Shown: positions 1 to 8,508 of the stretch, piece after piece
Numbering within the stretch: the stretch's first letter is position 1
How the letters are laid out: every line of letters starts with the position of its first letter
Assembly: GCF_008017825.1 (NCBI RefSeq)
Contig: NZ_VRLS01000012.1
Span: 248,001 to 312,000 of the forward strand
Origin: Mesonia sp008017825
GTDB taxonomy: Bacteria > Bacteroidota > Bacteroidia > Flavobacteriales > Flavobacteriaceae
Direction: 5' to 3'
DNA: 64,000 nt
Position numbers and translations under genes: made by a program
The notes under the pieces: generated by a model
The model's input: the letters and a program-made list of their open reading frames with translations, nothing else
What the model was told of the DNA's origin: nothing
Databases searched by the model: none

Positions 1-455
1 AGCCACAAAATACCTGTGTATTTTAACGGAAAAATAATGATACTTAGTGTTTTGGCAGTAAAATTACCTAAAGATTTCCAGTAACTGGCACCAATGGTTT
101 TAGGTATAATTTCTGATAAGATTAAAATAAGGATGGTCATAATCGCAGATACCAATCCTACAAAATTGATTCCTAAAATTGAGTAATCAAATCCACCTTC
201 TACAGCTAGTTTCCCAGCTTGGTTTCCCACTAGAATTGCACCTACCGTGTGAGCTATAGTATTAAGCGTTAAAATTGCGGTGAGTGGTGTATCTATATTT
301 TTTTTAAAACCCGCTAAAGTTTTAGCGTAACTTTTTCCTTCTTTCGTTTTAATACGAATAAAAGTAGGGGTAAAGCTTAACAATGCCGCCTCTAGAATAG
401 AGCATAAAAAAGAAACAAAAATAGAAACAAAGGCATAAACGATGAGTAGCGTCAT
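1..455 (-). CDS. CNNM-domain (DUF21) membrane transporter, 3' part cut by window edge
   Basis: Only the N-terminal 151 residues are present; the gene runs off the left edge. Reading from the ATG at 455 gives a first membrane segment (about residues 2-22), then a segment with LTLNTIAHTVGAILVG, and a third one ending in SEIIPKTIGASYW. The IPKTIG loop and the three or four hydrophobic segments are characteristic of the CNNM/DUF21 domain of CorC/HlyC-type proteins. These inner-membrane proteins are linked to Mg2+ or Co2+ efflux and usually carry CBS and CorC domains further on; that part is not visible. It is the last gene of the minus-strand run after the heme genes and is separated from its neighbour by a strong terminator hairpin. 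The family call is good; the exact ion is unknown. Confidence 0.8.
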   Translation of the reverse strand, partial: MTLLIVYAFVSIFVSFLCSILEAALLSFTPTFIRIKTKEGKSYAKTLAGFKKNIDTPLTAILTLNTIAHTVGAILVGNQAGKLAVEGGFDYSILGINFVGLVSAIMTILILILSEIIPKTIGASYWKSLGNFTAKTLSIIIFPLKYTGILW

Positions 456-524
456 AGTGATAAAGTAATTTTCAACAAGTTAAAAATTATTATGGCTGTT
501 ACTCTTAATTTCTATTTAAAATTT

Positions 525-558
525 AAAAACCCCGAGTAATTTGTGGCTCGGGGTTTTT
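525..558. terminator. Bidirectional intrinsic terminator
   Basis: A perfect 12-bp stem (AAAAACCCCGAG at 525-536 with CTCGGGGTTTTT at 547-558) encloses a 10-nt loop, and A/T runs on both sides make it work on either strand. It ends the transcript of the small membrane protein gene just upstream on the minus strand. Confidence 0.85.
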
Positions 559-563
559 AGAAA

Positions 564-1007
564 CTAACTTAGTTTTGCTTTCCATTTTTTAGCAAGTTCA
601 AATTGTTCAATTGCAGAAACTTTTACATCATCATTATCTTTATAAAAATCAAATTGATGTTGGGTGTTAGAAGATTTAAAGACTAAAGAAATTTGCTCTA
701 TAGACTTATCATTTTTTCTAATTTCTAAAAGATCGATAGAGAAGTTTTTAAAATCTATTATGTGCATTTTTTTCTCTAAACTTTCTAAATTTCCATATAT
801 TAATTGTTCACTTTTATGATCTATTCCTATATAATCATCACCAAAAACATCAATTTCATTCAGTTGAATTTGATGAATCGCAGCTTTTTCTTGAATATTT
901 TTTAAAGCTTGTTTTTTTCTTTTTGATTTTCCCATAACGGCATAAGCGACTGGGGCTGTAAATACGATTAGGAAAACTAATCCTAATACGATAGATGAAG
1001 TATCCAT
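564..1007 (-). CDS. Small membrane-anchored hypothetical protein
   Basis: I do not recognise a family in this 147-residue protein. An N-terminal hydrophobic segment (about residues 6-24) is followed by the basic stretch GKSKRKKQ, so the protein should be anchored in the inner membrane with a cytoplasmic soluble domain of about 115 residues. The soluble part has alternating charged and aliphatic residues compatible with a small alpha/beta fold. It lies downstream of the heme genes on the same strand, but 138 bp from the next gene, so co-transcription is uncertain. A terminator follows its stop codon. Confidence 0.6.
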   Translation of the reverse strand: MDTSSIVLGLVFLIVFTAPVAYAVMGKSKRKKQALKNIQEKAAIHQIQLNEIDVFGDDYIGIDHKSEQLIYGNLESLEKKMHIIDFKNFSIDLLEIRKNDKSIEQISLVFKSSNTQHQFDFYKDNDDVKVSAIEQFELAKKWKAKLS

Positions 1008-1033
1008 ATTTTTCTTTTTTGAGATGGCAGTTA

Positions 1034-1049
1034 CGCTTCCGCGGAAGCG
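1034..1049. repeat. Palindrome CGCTTCCGCGGAAGCG
   Basis: A perfect 16-bp GC-rich palindrome stands out in an AT-rich intergenic stretch. Close relatives of its core occur at 4174-4185, 16409-16421 and 34796-34808, two of them inside genes. It looks like a dispersed palindromic element or protein-binding site rather than a terminator, since no T-run follows. Confidence 0.5.
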
Positions 1050-1145
1050 AACTCGAATAAATTTTTAAATAAATCTAGGGTAAATGTGAAATCCCCAAAG
1101 AGAGAAAAATCTATTACAGGCTTTCACATTTAAAAAAGTAAACAA

Positions 1146-1496
1146 TCACAAAAAGAAATGAAATGGAAAAAGGTATCGAAAGATTTTCGCTCTTTGATCT
1201 ACACAGAGAAATTGTATAAAAAGAGTTTTGGTTGTTGAAAAAGCATCGACCTTAGAATGATACGCTGTAGTGAAATCATAACTCCATTGGTGATCAATTT
1301 CATAAGAAGGTGCAGAAGACGAAATTTCTTCTACGGCATAGAATTTATGTTCATTTGCCGAAGAGCTAATAGTTTCTTTAACGCTATTATCTAGCAAAAA
1401 AAGACCATCACCGCTTTTTGCAGTACTTACTAACGAGAGTAAAAGTATGCAAAAAGCAGTGAGAAATCTAGAATAAGATGCTAACGTTAAGTTCAT
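1146..1496 (-). CDS. Small secreted hypothetical protein downstream of hemB
   Basis: This 116-residue product has a hydrophobic N-terminus (about residues 10-26, FLTAFCILLLSLVSTAKS) that looks like a cleavable signal peptide. The rest is unrecognised, with a hydrophobic aromatic C-terminus (FRYLFPFHFFL). The gene follows hemB by 34 bp on the same strand, so it is probably expressed with it, but nothing ties it to heme synthesis. The reading frame is open over its full length; with no family match, the chance that it is spurious is real. Confidence 0.45.
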   Translation of the reverse strand: MNLTLASYSRFLTAFCILLLSLVSTAKSGDGLFLLDNSVKETISSSANEHKFYAVEEISSSAPSYEIDHQWSYDFTTAYHSKVDAFSTTKTLFIQFLCVDQRAKIFRYLFPFHFFL

Positions 1497-1530
1497 AAAG
1501 CGAAGTTGAGCTAAAAGCTTGCCAAGTTAA

Positions 1531-2520
1531 TTATGAAAGTAATTTGGCAGCATCTTTGGCAAAATAAGTGGCAATAAAGTCAGCTCCCGCTCTTTTAATG
1601 GCAGTAAGTTGTTCTAAAATGACAGCATCGTGATCTAACCAACCTTTTTCTGAGGCGGCTTTGATCATAGCATATTCACCACTTACTTGATATACAGAAA
1701 TAGGAACATTCACGTTATTTTTTATATCTCTTACAATATCTAAATAACATAATCCTGGTTTTACCATAACGATATCGGCGCCTTCTTCAATATCCATAAG
1801 TGTTTCTTTAATAGCTTCATCGCGATTAGCAGGGTCCATTTGGTAAGTTTTCTTATCTTTTGGAATGTCTTTAGCATCTACAGGAGCCGAATCTAGGGCA
1901 TCTCTAAATGGACCATAAAAAGCAGAAGCAAATTTAGCACTGTAACTCATAATCCCGGTATTAGTGAAACCTTCCGTTTCTAAAGTTTCTCTCATCACCA
2001 ATATTCTACCATCCATCATATCGCTTGGGGCAACAAAATCGGCTCCAGCTTGGGCGTGAGATAAAGCCATTTGTGCTAATGCTTTTACAGATTCGTCGTT
2101 GAGTACTTTTCCATTTTCTATAATCCCATCGTGGCCATAAATGGAATAAGGATCTAAAGCAACATCGGTCATCACCACCATTTCTGGAACAGCATCTTTT
2201 ACAGTCTTAATAGCTCGTTGCATAAGCCCATCTGCATTTACAGCTTCGATTCCTTTATTATCTTTTAGTTGATCATCAACTTTTACAAATAATAAAACTG
2301 ATTTTATCCCCAAGCTCCACAGGTCTTTTACTTCTTGCTGAAGTAAATCTAAACTGAACCTAAAATAATTGGGCATCGAAGCGATTTCTTCTTTTTTATT
2401 TTTGCCTTCTACTATAAATAATGGAGCCTGAAAATCGTTAGGAGTTAGAAAGTTTTGTCTTACTAAGCTTCTAATGGCTTCGTTTGTTCTTAATCTTCTA
2501 TTTCTTCTTAGTGGGAACAT
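1531..2520 (-). CDS. hemB: Porphobilinogen synthase (delta-aminolevulinic acid dehydratase)
   Basis: HemB condenses two 5-aminolevulinate molecules into porphobilinogen in the cytoplasm, the second committed step of heme synthesis. The 329-residue protein has the usual length and the two active-site lysines: K196 in SYSAKFASAFYGPFR and K254 in MVKPGLCY, the Schiff-base lysine. At the metal site the segment DVALDPYSIYGHDG (119-132) has aspartate and alanine where zinc enzymes carry three cysteines, so this should be the Mg2+-dependent type. The start MFPLRRNRRLR matches the family. It is downstream of hemF, separated by about 500 bp holding a broken gene, so it may have its own promoter. Confidence 0.97.
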   Translation of the reverse strand: MFPLRRNRRLRTNEAIRSLVRQNFLTPNDFQAPLFIVEGKNKKEEIASMPNYFRFSLDLLQQEVKDLWSLGIKSVLLFVKVDDQLKDNKGIEAVNADGLMQRAIKTVKDAVPEMVVMTDVALDPYSIYGHDGIIENGKVLNDESVKALAQMALSHAQAGADFVAPSDMMDGRILVMRETLETEGFTNTGIMSYSAKFASAFYGPFRDALDSAPVDAKDIPKDKKTYQMDPANRDEAIKETLMDIEEGADIVMVKPGLCYLDIVRDIKNNVNVPISVYQVSGEYAMIKAASEKGWLDHDAVILEQLTAIKRAGADFIATYFAKDAAKLLS

Positions 2521-2560
2521 AGGTTTTTGGCATTAGCTATTAGCTTTTAGCCTTTAGCTT
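2521..2560. repeat. AGCTAA/TAGC low-complexity repeat flanking a broken gene
   Basis: Imperfect short repeats of the type TTAGCTATTAGCTTTTAGC follow hemB's start on the minus-strand upstream side. A similar run (AAAAGCTAATTGCTCTAAGC) lies at 2995-3014 on the other side of the four-helix-bundle gene, so the gene is bracketed by related repeats. Confidence 0.4.
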
Positions 2561-2618
2561 GTTATATTTTTATTTATTCTTCTTCTTAGATTATTGTTTT
2601 AACTAATAAGTGAAAATT

Positions 2619-2972
2619 TTAGCTTGATAATTTTTGAATTAATGAATTAAGCATCTTTTTTATTTCTTCTACCTGAATCAGTAAACTTGCTCCAATTTCT
2701 TTCGGAATGAAATGAAGTTCAATACTTAATAAAAGCTGGTACTCCAACTCATTAGCAGAACCGAATGCAAAGTAAAGAAATCTTGAGAAATCTTTTTCTG
2801 ATTTTCTTCCACAGCCTTCAGCAATATTAGTTGGAATAGAACTAGAAGATCTTTTCATCTGACTAACCAAATTAAATAATTCTTCTTTAGGATATTTTTG
2901 TGTGTGTTTATAAATAGCTAGCGTTAATTCATGTCCTTTTTACCAAACTAAATATTTTTTATAATCCCTCAT
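2619..2972 (-). pseudogene. Four-helix bundle (23S rRNA intervening-sequence, S23-type) protein gene with in-frame stop
   Basis: Read from the ATG at 2970-2972 the frame gives MRDYKKYLVW, then a TAA codon at 2940-2942, then KGHELTLAIYKHTQKYPKEE and onward without further interruption to SSIPTNIAEGCGRKSEKDFSRFLYFAFGSANELEYQ. The signature NIAEGCGR and the helix pattern identify the four-helix bundle family found as rRNA intervening-sequence proteins and as stand-alone genes in Bacteroidetes. Family members read VW followed by a charged residue and K-A/G-HEL at the position of the stop, so a single substitution (AAA or CAA to TAA) has broken the first helix. A TTG inside the frame could restart an 83-residue fragment lacking helix 1. 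The gene sits between hemF and hemB. Confidence 0.75.
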
Positions 2973-3015
2973 TTCAATTATTTTTCTTTCTATTAAAAGC
3001 TAATTGCTCTAAGCT

Positions 3016-3930
3016 TTAAACTTTAATCCAATCTTTAGGCTCTTCTAAAACTTTTAGTAGTTTTTCTTCTTCGCTTCCTTCTGTAGGCTGGTGATCATAA
3101 ACCCATTGCACGTGTGGAGGCAAACTCATTAAAATACTTTCTATCCTTCCGTTGGTTTTTAAGCCGAACAAGGTGCCCTTATCGTGTACTAAATTAAACT
3201 CTACATACCTACCTCTACGTATTTCTTGCCAAGTTCTATTTTCTTCCGTAAAGCTTAAGATTTTTCTTTTTTCAACAATAGGAACGTAAGCTTCTAAAAA
3301 GCTGTCACCTACTTCGGTAACAAAATTATACCAGTCTTGCATATTTTTTTCTTCGGAAACTTTTAAATGATCAAAAAATAAACCTCCAATGCCACGAGCT
3401 TCATTACGGTGAGCATTCCAAAAATATTCATCACATTTTTTCTTATACTCTGGGTAGAAAGATTTATCGTGTTTATCACAAGCACTTTTAGAAACTTCAT
3501 GAAAATGTTGAGCATCTTCATCAAATAAATAATAAGGTGTTAAATCTTGACCACCACCAAACCATTGATCTACCGTGTTACCTTGTTTGTCGTACATTTC
3601 AAAATAACGCCAGTTAGCGTGTACTGTAGGAACCATTGGGTTTTTTGGGTGAATAACTAGACTAAGTCCGCATGCAAAGAAATTAACATCACCTACATTA
3701 AAGTATTTTTGCATAGCCAGAGCTAAAGGCCCGTGAACAGCAGAAATATTTACACCGCCTTTTTCAAAAACATTTCCGTTTTCGATGACGCGTGTCCTTC
3801 CGCCACCGCCTTCTTCACGCTTCCAAATATCTTCATGAAACTTAGCTTCACCATCTACTTCTTCTAGCTTTTGTGTAATACGATCTTGTAAATCTTGAAT
3901 GTAATTATAAAATTTATCTTTCATTTTCAA
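3016..3930 (-). CDS. hemF: Oxygen-dependent coproporphyrinogen III oxidase
   Basis: HemF oxidatively decarboxylates coproporphyrinogen III to protoporphyrinogen IX using O2. The 304-residue protein shows the family blocks HPKNPMVPTVHANWRYF, WFGGGQDLTPYY, EARGIGGLFFD and RRGRYVEFNLVHDKGT in order, which hold the substrate-binding arginine and the active-site histidines and aspartates. Its start (MKMKDKF) overlaps the preceding gene by 17 bp, indicating translational coupling in a hemE-unknown-hemF operon. Use of HemF rather than HemN points to an aerobic lifestyle. A start two codons later is equally possible. Confidence 0.97.
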   Translation of the reverse strand: MKMKDKFYNYIQDLQDRITQKLEEVDGEAKFHEDIWKREEGGGGRTRVIENGNVFEKGGVNISAVHGPLALAMQKYFNVGDVNFFACGLSLVIHPKNPMVPTVHANWRYFEMYDKQGNTVDQWFGGGQDLTPYYLFDEDAQHFHEVSKSACDKHDKSFYPEYKKKCDEYFWNAHRNEARGIGGLFFDHLKVSEEKNMQDWYNFVTEVGDSFLEAYVPIVEKRKILSFTEENRTWQEIRRGRYVEFNLVHDKGTLFGLKTNGRIESILMSLPPHVQWVYDHQPTEGSEEEKLLKVLEEPKDWIKV

Positions 3931-4402
3931 TATAAATCAATTGTTGGGTTGCTTTTTTAGCCTCATTTGGAGTAGAAACTTTTAAAGCTTTTTTCATTTC
4001 TTGCTGAAGAACAGCTACAATATTTTCTTCGGTTATTCCTTGTTCAAAAAGATTTCTGCCTTGTTGATTATTATGTAAATCCATAATTTTTGCCAATTCT
4101 TCATTGGGCGAGAGTTGCTCGTGCAAATGAGTTATTTTTCTTGCCCATTCTAAAGACTTCTTTACGGAATTATTTCCGCGGAAGCAATATTGAGCAATTA
4201 AAAAATTCCATAATGCATGTCTAAATGCATTGGCTTTATTGTCTTTATGATGTGATTTTCCAAAAAGGTGATTGCATAGGCCTACACTTTTTTGAGTTGC
4301 CTTATACGTAGGAATTATATAAGTAGGATGAAGTGTAAAATGATGGGCCAGCACCAAAAACTGCTTAAAATTTAAGTTTTTTATACGAGCCCAAATTGCC
4401 AC
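3914..4402 (-). CDS. Uncharacterised conserved protein between hemE and hemF (DUF6973-like)
   Basis: This 162-residue protein has no known reaction. It is predicted soluble and helical, with the conserved-looking blocks NAFRHALWNFLIA (about 58-70), a following HLHEQLSPNEE and MDLHNNQQGR. The repeated histidines and acidic residues would suit a metal site, which is inference. I recall such proteins being grouped as DUF6973. The GTG start shares its G with the hemE TAG stop (TAGTG), and the 3' end overlaps hemF by 17 bp, so it is made together with both enzymes. A copy of the TTCCGCGGAA palindrome lies inside its coding region. Confidence 0.8.
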   Translation of the reverse strand: MAIWARIKNLNFKQFLVLAHHFTLHPTYIIPTYKATQKSVGLCNHLFGKSHHKDNKANAFRHALWNFLIAQYCFRGNNSVKKSLEWARKITHLHEQLSPNEELAKIMDLHNNQQGRNLFEQGITEENIVAVLQQEMKKALKVSTPNEAKKATQQLIYIENER

Positions 4403-5427
4403 TATCCTTGATATTCTTTTACAGCATCAACAAAGGCTTTAGCATTTTCTACCGGAATGTTAGGTAAAATACCGTGACCTAAATTGACAATGTATTTGTC
4501 TTTTCCAAACTCATTAATCATTTGGTGAACCATTTGTTTAATCTCTCTTGGAGGAGAAAATAACCTTGACGGATCAAAATTACCTTGCAATGTAATGTTA
4601 CCACCGCTTAAGTAACGCGCATTTCTTGCAGAACATGTCCAATCTACACCTAAGGCCGAAGCACCAGATTCGCTCATTTCTTTTAAGGCAAACCAGCATC
4701 CTTTCCCGAAGGCGATTACAGGAATATCGTCTTTCAAAGCGTCTATAATTTGTTGCATATACTTCCAAGAAAACTCTTGATAATCTACAGGAGAAAGCAT
4801 TCCTCCCCAAGAATCGAATAACTGAACTGCATCTACTCCAGCTTCTACTTTTCCTTTTAGGTAAGCAATAGTAGTATCGGTTATTTTTTGTAATAAAATA
4901 TGCGCTGCCATAGGTCGTTTAAAACAAAACTCTTTGGCTTTATCAAAGTTTTTAGAACCTTGTCCTTGTACTAAATAGCAAAGAATAGTCCACGGTGAGC
5001 CTGCAAAACCTATTAATGGGACTTCATCATTTAAGGCCTGTTTGGTCATCTTAATGGCTTCGTAAACGTAACCTAATTCTTCATACACATCTGGTACAAC
5101 GATATCATTTACTTGAACTGGAGTTCTTACTGGATTTGGTAACCAAGGTCCAACGCCAGGTTTCATTTCTATCTCTACTCCCATGGCTTGAGGAACTACA
5201 AGAATATCGCTAAAAAGAATAGCTGCATCTGTTCCTACTTGGTGAATAGGCATTACCGTAATCTCGGTAGCTAACTCTGGAGTTCTACAACGTGTAAAGA
5301 AGTCATATTTCTCCTTAAGCTTCATGAAGTCTGGTAAATAACGACCTGCTTGACGCATCATCCAAACTGGCGGACGTTCTACCGTTTCTCCTTTAAGGGC
5401 TTTTAAAAATAAATCGTTTTTAATCAT
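4402..5427 (-). CDS. hemE: Uroporphyrinogen decarboxylase
   Basis: HemE removes four carboxyl groups from uroporphyrinogen III to give coproporphyrinogen III. The 341-residue length is normal, and the N-terminal signature PPVWMMRQAGRYLPDF (about 19-34) carries the substrate-binding arginines; GFAGSPWTILCYLVQG and the C-terminal NLGHGILPNIP are further family blocks. The start overlaps the hemD stop by 8 bp and the stop overlaps the next GTG by one base, so the gene is embedded in a tightly coupled operon. Confidence 0.97.
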   Translation of the reverse strand: MIKNDLFLKALKGETVERPPVWMMRQAGRYLPDFMKLKEKYDFFTRCRTPELATEITVMPIHQVGTDAAILFSDILVVPQAMGVEIEMKPGVGPWLPNPVRTPVQVNDIVVPDVYEELGYVYEAIKMTKQALNDEVPLIGFAGSPWTILCYLVQGQGSKNFDKAKEFCFKRPMAAHILLQKITDTTIAYLKGKVEAGVDAVQLFDSWGGMLSPVDYQEFSWKYMQQIIDALKDDIPVIAFGKGCWFALKEMSESGASALGVDWTCSARNARYLSGGNITLQGNFDPSRLFSPPREIKQMVHQMINEFGKDKYIVNLGHGILPNIPVENAKAFVDAVKEYQG

Positions 5428-6070
5428 TTTTATATTTTTTTACCACTTGCACGATGACATTTTCTATAGTGGGTTGGTTCGCAATTATGATATGATTAGT
5501 GTGTTTTTCTAATTCTTTAGCTGTGGTAGTACCTATACAAAATGCAATTGCAGATTTTAAAGTATTTACAGCGAAAAAGCTTTTTACAGCACTCGGACTA
5601 AAAAACAAGAGGCCATCAAATTCTTGTTTAAATTCTTTATGATTTTCTAAGGTATCATATACCAGTATTTCTGTAAAGGAAATATTATTTTCTTTTAGTT
5701 TTTGAGGAATTTCATTCCTTCTTTTTTTTCCGCAGAAGAAATAAAACTCTTCATTATTATGGGATTCACATATTTTATGAGCTAAATCTTTACCGTAATC
5801 TTGGGATTCAATAATATTAATATTGTTCTCACTTAATAACTGTGAGGTTCTTTTACCTACCACATATGCATTTTCAATACTAACCTTATCTTTTATTACC
5901 TTCCAAGTGTTTTGGCTAGTAATAATAGCATTCTTTATTTTTTTAGGGAAACTAAAATTAGGTATAGGCGAAATGCGTATAGCATCATATGATACATAGC
6001 TAATGCCTGCATTTAATAATAATGACTCTTGGTGTTTGTCAAGTTTTTTAGTGCTGAGTATCGTTGTCAT
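5420..6070 (-). CDS. hemD: Uroporphyrinogen-III synthase
   Basis: HemD cyclises hydroxymethylbilane with inversion of ring D. The family is very divergent; this 216-residue protein is recognised by its two-lobed layout with short motifs such as ITSQNTW (49-55), AYVVGKRTSQLL, a central DYGKDLA, FFCGKKRRNEIPQKL, LLFFSPSAVKSFF and AIAFCIGTTTAKEL. Position confirms it: it overlaps hemE by 8 bp downstream and the KtrA-like gene by 23 bp upstream, and no other hemD candidate is visible. It is separated from hemC by two potassium-transport genes. Confidence 0.9.
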   Translation of the reverse strand: MTTILSTKKLDKHQESLLLNAGISYVSYDAIRISPIPNFSFPKKIKNAIITSQNTWKVIKDKVSIENAYVVGKRTSQLLSENNINIIESQDYGKDLAHKICESHNNEEFYFFCGKKRRNEIPQKLKENNISFTEILVYDTLENHKEFKQEFDGLLFFSPSAVKSFFAVNTLKSAIAFCIGTTTAKELEKHTNHIIIANQPTIENVIVQVVKKYKND

Positions 6071-6752
6071 TTTTTTTTAAATAATTTTCGACATCACTCT
6101 TTTTTCCAAATACTACCAATGTATCGTCTTCTTTAAAAACGGTATCGGGAGTAGGCATTCCTAAACCTTCTTTTTTATGAGTTTTTCTTCCGATAAGGTT
6201 ATTGTAATTTTTATTTCTTAATATGGTAATGATATTTAATTTGTATTTCTTCCTAAAATCAGATTCAAATAATTTTTCTCCCACATGTTTTTTGTAAACA
6301 GCTACTTCTGAAACTAAGTGATCATCATCGGTTTCAAAATTATCAATACTACCTTTCAGGTTAATTTTTTTAGTAAGTCTCTCAGCAAATTCTTGTTCGG
6401 GATGTACTATTTGGTCTATTCCCATCGCCTCTAATATAGTATCTTGAATCTCTGAAGAGGATCTGGTAATGATTTTTGCTTTAGTGATTTTTTTAACAAT
6501 GGCAGTTACCATAAGGCCAGTCCCCCCGTGCTCTCCAATGGCAACAATCACCACATCTGTATTTTTTAAAGGTAGAGATTGGTATGCGCTTTCGTTGGTA
6601 GCATCCATTGAAACGGCATGGGAAACCTTGTTCTTTATAAGCTCTATTTTTTTTAAATCCTTATCGGAAGCAATCACTTCATTGCCAGAATCGGCTAAAT
6701 GAATAGCGAGCGACATTCCAAAATTTCCAAGGCCAATGACAACTATTTTCAT
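6048..6752 (-). CDS. TrkA/KtrA-type RCK protein, gating subunit of K+ uptake
   Basis: This 234-residue cytoplasmic protein starts with a Rossmann RCK_N domain (GLGNFGMSLAIHLADSGNEVIASD, nucleotide-binding GxGxxG at about 7-12) and ends with an RCK_C domain (about 150-225). Such proteins form octameric rings that bind ATP/ADP or NAD(H) and open the paired TrkH/KtrB channel. The channel gene lies 10 bp upstream on the same strand. The 3' end overlaps hemD by 23 bp, so it is translationally coupled to a heme gene. A single RCK unit of this length is KtrA-like rather than the duplicated TrkA. Confidence 0.92.
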   Translation of the reverse strand: MKIVVIGLGNFGMSLAIHLADSGNEVIASDKDLKKIELIKNKVSHAVSMDATNESAYQSLPLKNTDVVIVAIGEHGGTGLMVTAIVKKITKAKIITRSSSEIQDTILEAMGIDQIVHPEQEFAERLTKKINLKGSIDNFETDDDHLVSEVAVYKKHVGEKLFESDFRKKYKLNIITILRNKNYNNLIGRKTHKKEGLGMPTPDTVFKEDDTLVVFGKKSDVENYLKKNDNDTQH

Positions 6753-6762
6753 TTAGTATTTT

Positions 6763-8508
6763 TTAATTGATAAGAATATTTTCTTTTGGGTATGTATACT
6801 CTGTTGTATTTACACTTTTTAAGATTCCTATCATTAGATTAATAAGACCTATTCTGCCAAAAAACATTAAAAATATAATTACATATTTACTGTTTTCACT
6901 AAGTGCAGGGGTAATTCCTAAAGAAAGCCCCACTGTACTGTAAGCAGAAAAAGTTTCAAAAGCAATTTGTAATAATGTAAACTCTGGATTAAAAATAAGC
7001 AATAATAAAATTCCTGTTCCTATAGAGGTTAAAGAAATAGCGATAATTGCAAAAGCTCGCAAAACTGCTTCTTTGGCAACACGTCTTGTCCCAATTTCTA
7101 TATTTGGTTTGTCTTTAGCGATAGAAAAAATATTAAGTGTAGCTAAAGCAAACGTTGTGGTTTTTATACCACCACCTGTAGATGCCGGGGAAGCTCCAAT
7201 CCACATAAGGAAAATCATAAATAAAATTCCAGGAATGGTAAAATTGGTCATATCTACCGTATTAAATCCTGCAGTTCTTGTGGTAACGGAAGAGAACATA
7301 GCGGTTGTAAATTTCCCGAAAACTGTTTTATGTTCTGCTAAATTGGTTTGTTGTTCAGATAATAAAAAGAAAGCGGTGCCGGCCACAATTAATATAAGGG
7401 TGGTATACATCACAATTTTAGTATTGAGTGTAATGACCCTAGAAATAAATTTTTGATTTTTTTTATTAAAAATATTATAGAAAAACTTCTTTACATATTG
7501 AATGAAATTAGAGGCAATAGCATAACCTAATCCTCCAAATACAATAAGCGCCATAACCACCCATTGCATATAGTAGTTAAACCTAAAACCAGCATCATAC
7601 AAACCAGTAGATAAAGTAGAAAACCCTGCATTACAATAAGCAGAAATGGCATGAAAAACAGCAAAAAAACTTTTATGTTCCATATTCTCTACATCTTGAA
7701 GGGAACTGTAAATCAATAAAGCTCCAATACCTTCTATGATTAAAGAAAACACCACTATACGCATAGCAGTTTGCATAATGCTATTCAATTTTTCGTTCCC
7801 TAAAACATCTTTCATAAAAAGACTCTCTTTAAAGGAAGCTCCACTTTTAAAGAAGTATGCAAAAAATGAAGTAAAGGTCAACATTCCTAAACCTCCAAGC
7901 TGAAACAATATCATAATTACGGTCTGCCCAAATGGAGTAAAATCTTTGGCGGTATCAAGAACGATTAAACCTGTGACTGCAACAGCACTTGTTGATGTAA
8001 ACAAAGCATCAGTAAAGCTAATGCCAGAGGTGGTAGCTGCAGGTAGCATTAACAAAAAAGTACCCGATATGGCAATTAGCGCAAAACTGCCCACAAATAA
8101 TATAGCCGGATTAAAATAGAGGTCATAAATACCTCTTACTAGAAAGGTAAGTCTTATAAAAAAGTAGAAGATTAGGCCGTATTCCATAAAATAGCGTTCC
8201 CTAAAAAACGTATCTGTAAAAGAACCTTCATAATTTACTAAGACTAAAATAATTTCTAAAACGATTAGAAATGAAAGTAAAATTAGATTGAATCGAGAAG
8301 TGCGCTTAACTCTGTGTATTGATTGTAAATATTGATACTTGTAATAGTTAAAAGCAATAAGGGCGAATAACAAAACTGGCAAAGCAATAAGCTTGTAGAG
8401 TCTATATTCTTTAAAACTATCAAAGCCAAAATCAAATATTAAAAAAGATAGCAGAATGATGTCTAAAAACCAAAGGGCAATATTTGAATGTGCCACCTTT
8501 TTAAACAT
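6763..8508 (-). CDS. TrkH/KtrB-family potassium channel subunit
   Basis: The 581-residue integral membrane protein has an extra N-terminal set of hydrophobic segments (about 1-130) before the conserved TrkH core. Pore-loop sequences typical of the superfamily are visible: FTSTSAVAVTGL (first P-loop), AISAYCNAGFSTL, SSVTTRTAGFN and FSAYSTVGLSLG, each with the filter glycine. Together with the RCK protein downstream it should form a Ktr-type K+ uptake system in the inner membrane. Its start codon overlaps the hemC stop, so K+ uptake is expressed from within the heme operon. Confidence 0.93.
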   Translation of the reverse strand: MFKKVAHSNIALWFLDIILLSFLIFDFGFDSFKEYRLYKLIALPVLLFALIAFNYYKYQYLQSIHRVKRTSRFNLILLSFLIVLEIILVLVNYEGSFTDTFFRERYFMEYGLIFYFFIRLTFLVRGIYDLYFNPAILFVGSFALIAISGTFLLMLPAATTSGISFTDALFTSTSAVAVTGLIVLDTAKDFTPFGQTVIMILFQLGGLGMLTFTSFFAYFFKSGASFKESLFMKDVLGNEKLNSIMQTAMRIVVFSLIIEGIGALLIYSSLQDVENMEHKSFFAVFHAISAYCNAGFSTLSTGLYDAGFRFNYYMQWVVMALIVFGGLGYAIASNFIQYVKKFFYNIFNKKNQKFISRVITLNTKIVMYTTLILIVAGTAFFLLSEQQTNLAEHKTVFGKFTTAMFSSVTTRTAGFNTVDMTNFTIPGILFMIFLMWIGASPASTGGGIKTTTFALATLNIFSIAKDKPNIEIGTRRVAKEAVLRAFAIIAISLTSIGTGILLLLIFNPEFTLLQIAFETFSAYSTVGLSLGITPALSENSKYVIIFLMFFGRIGLINLMIGILKSVNTTEYTYPKENILIN

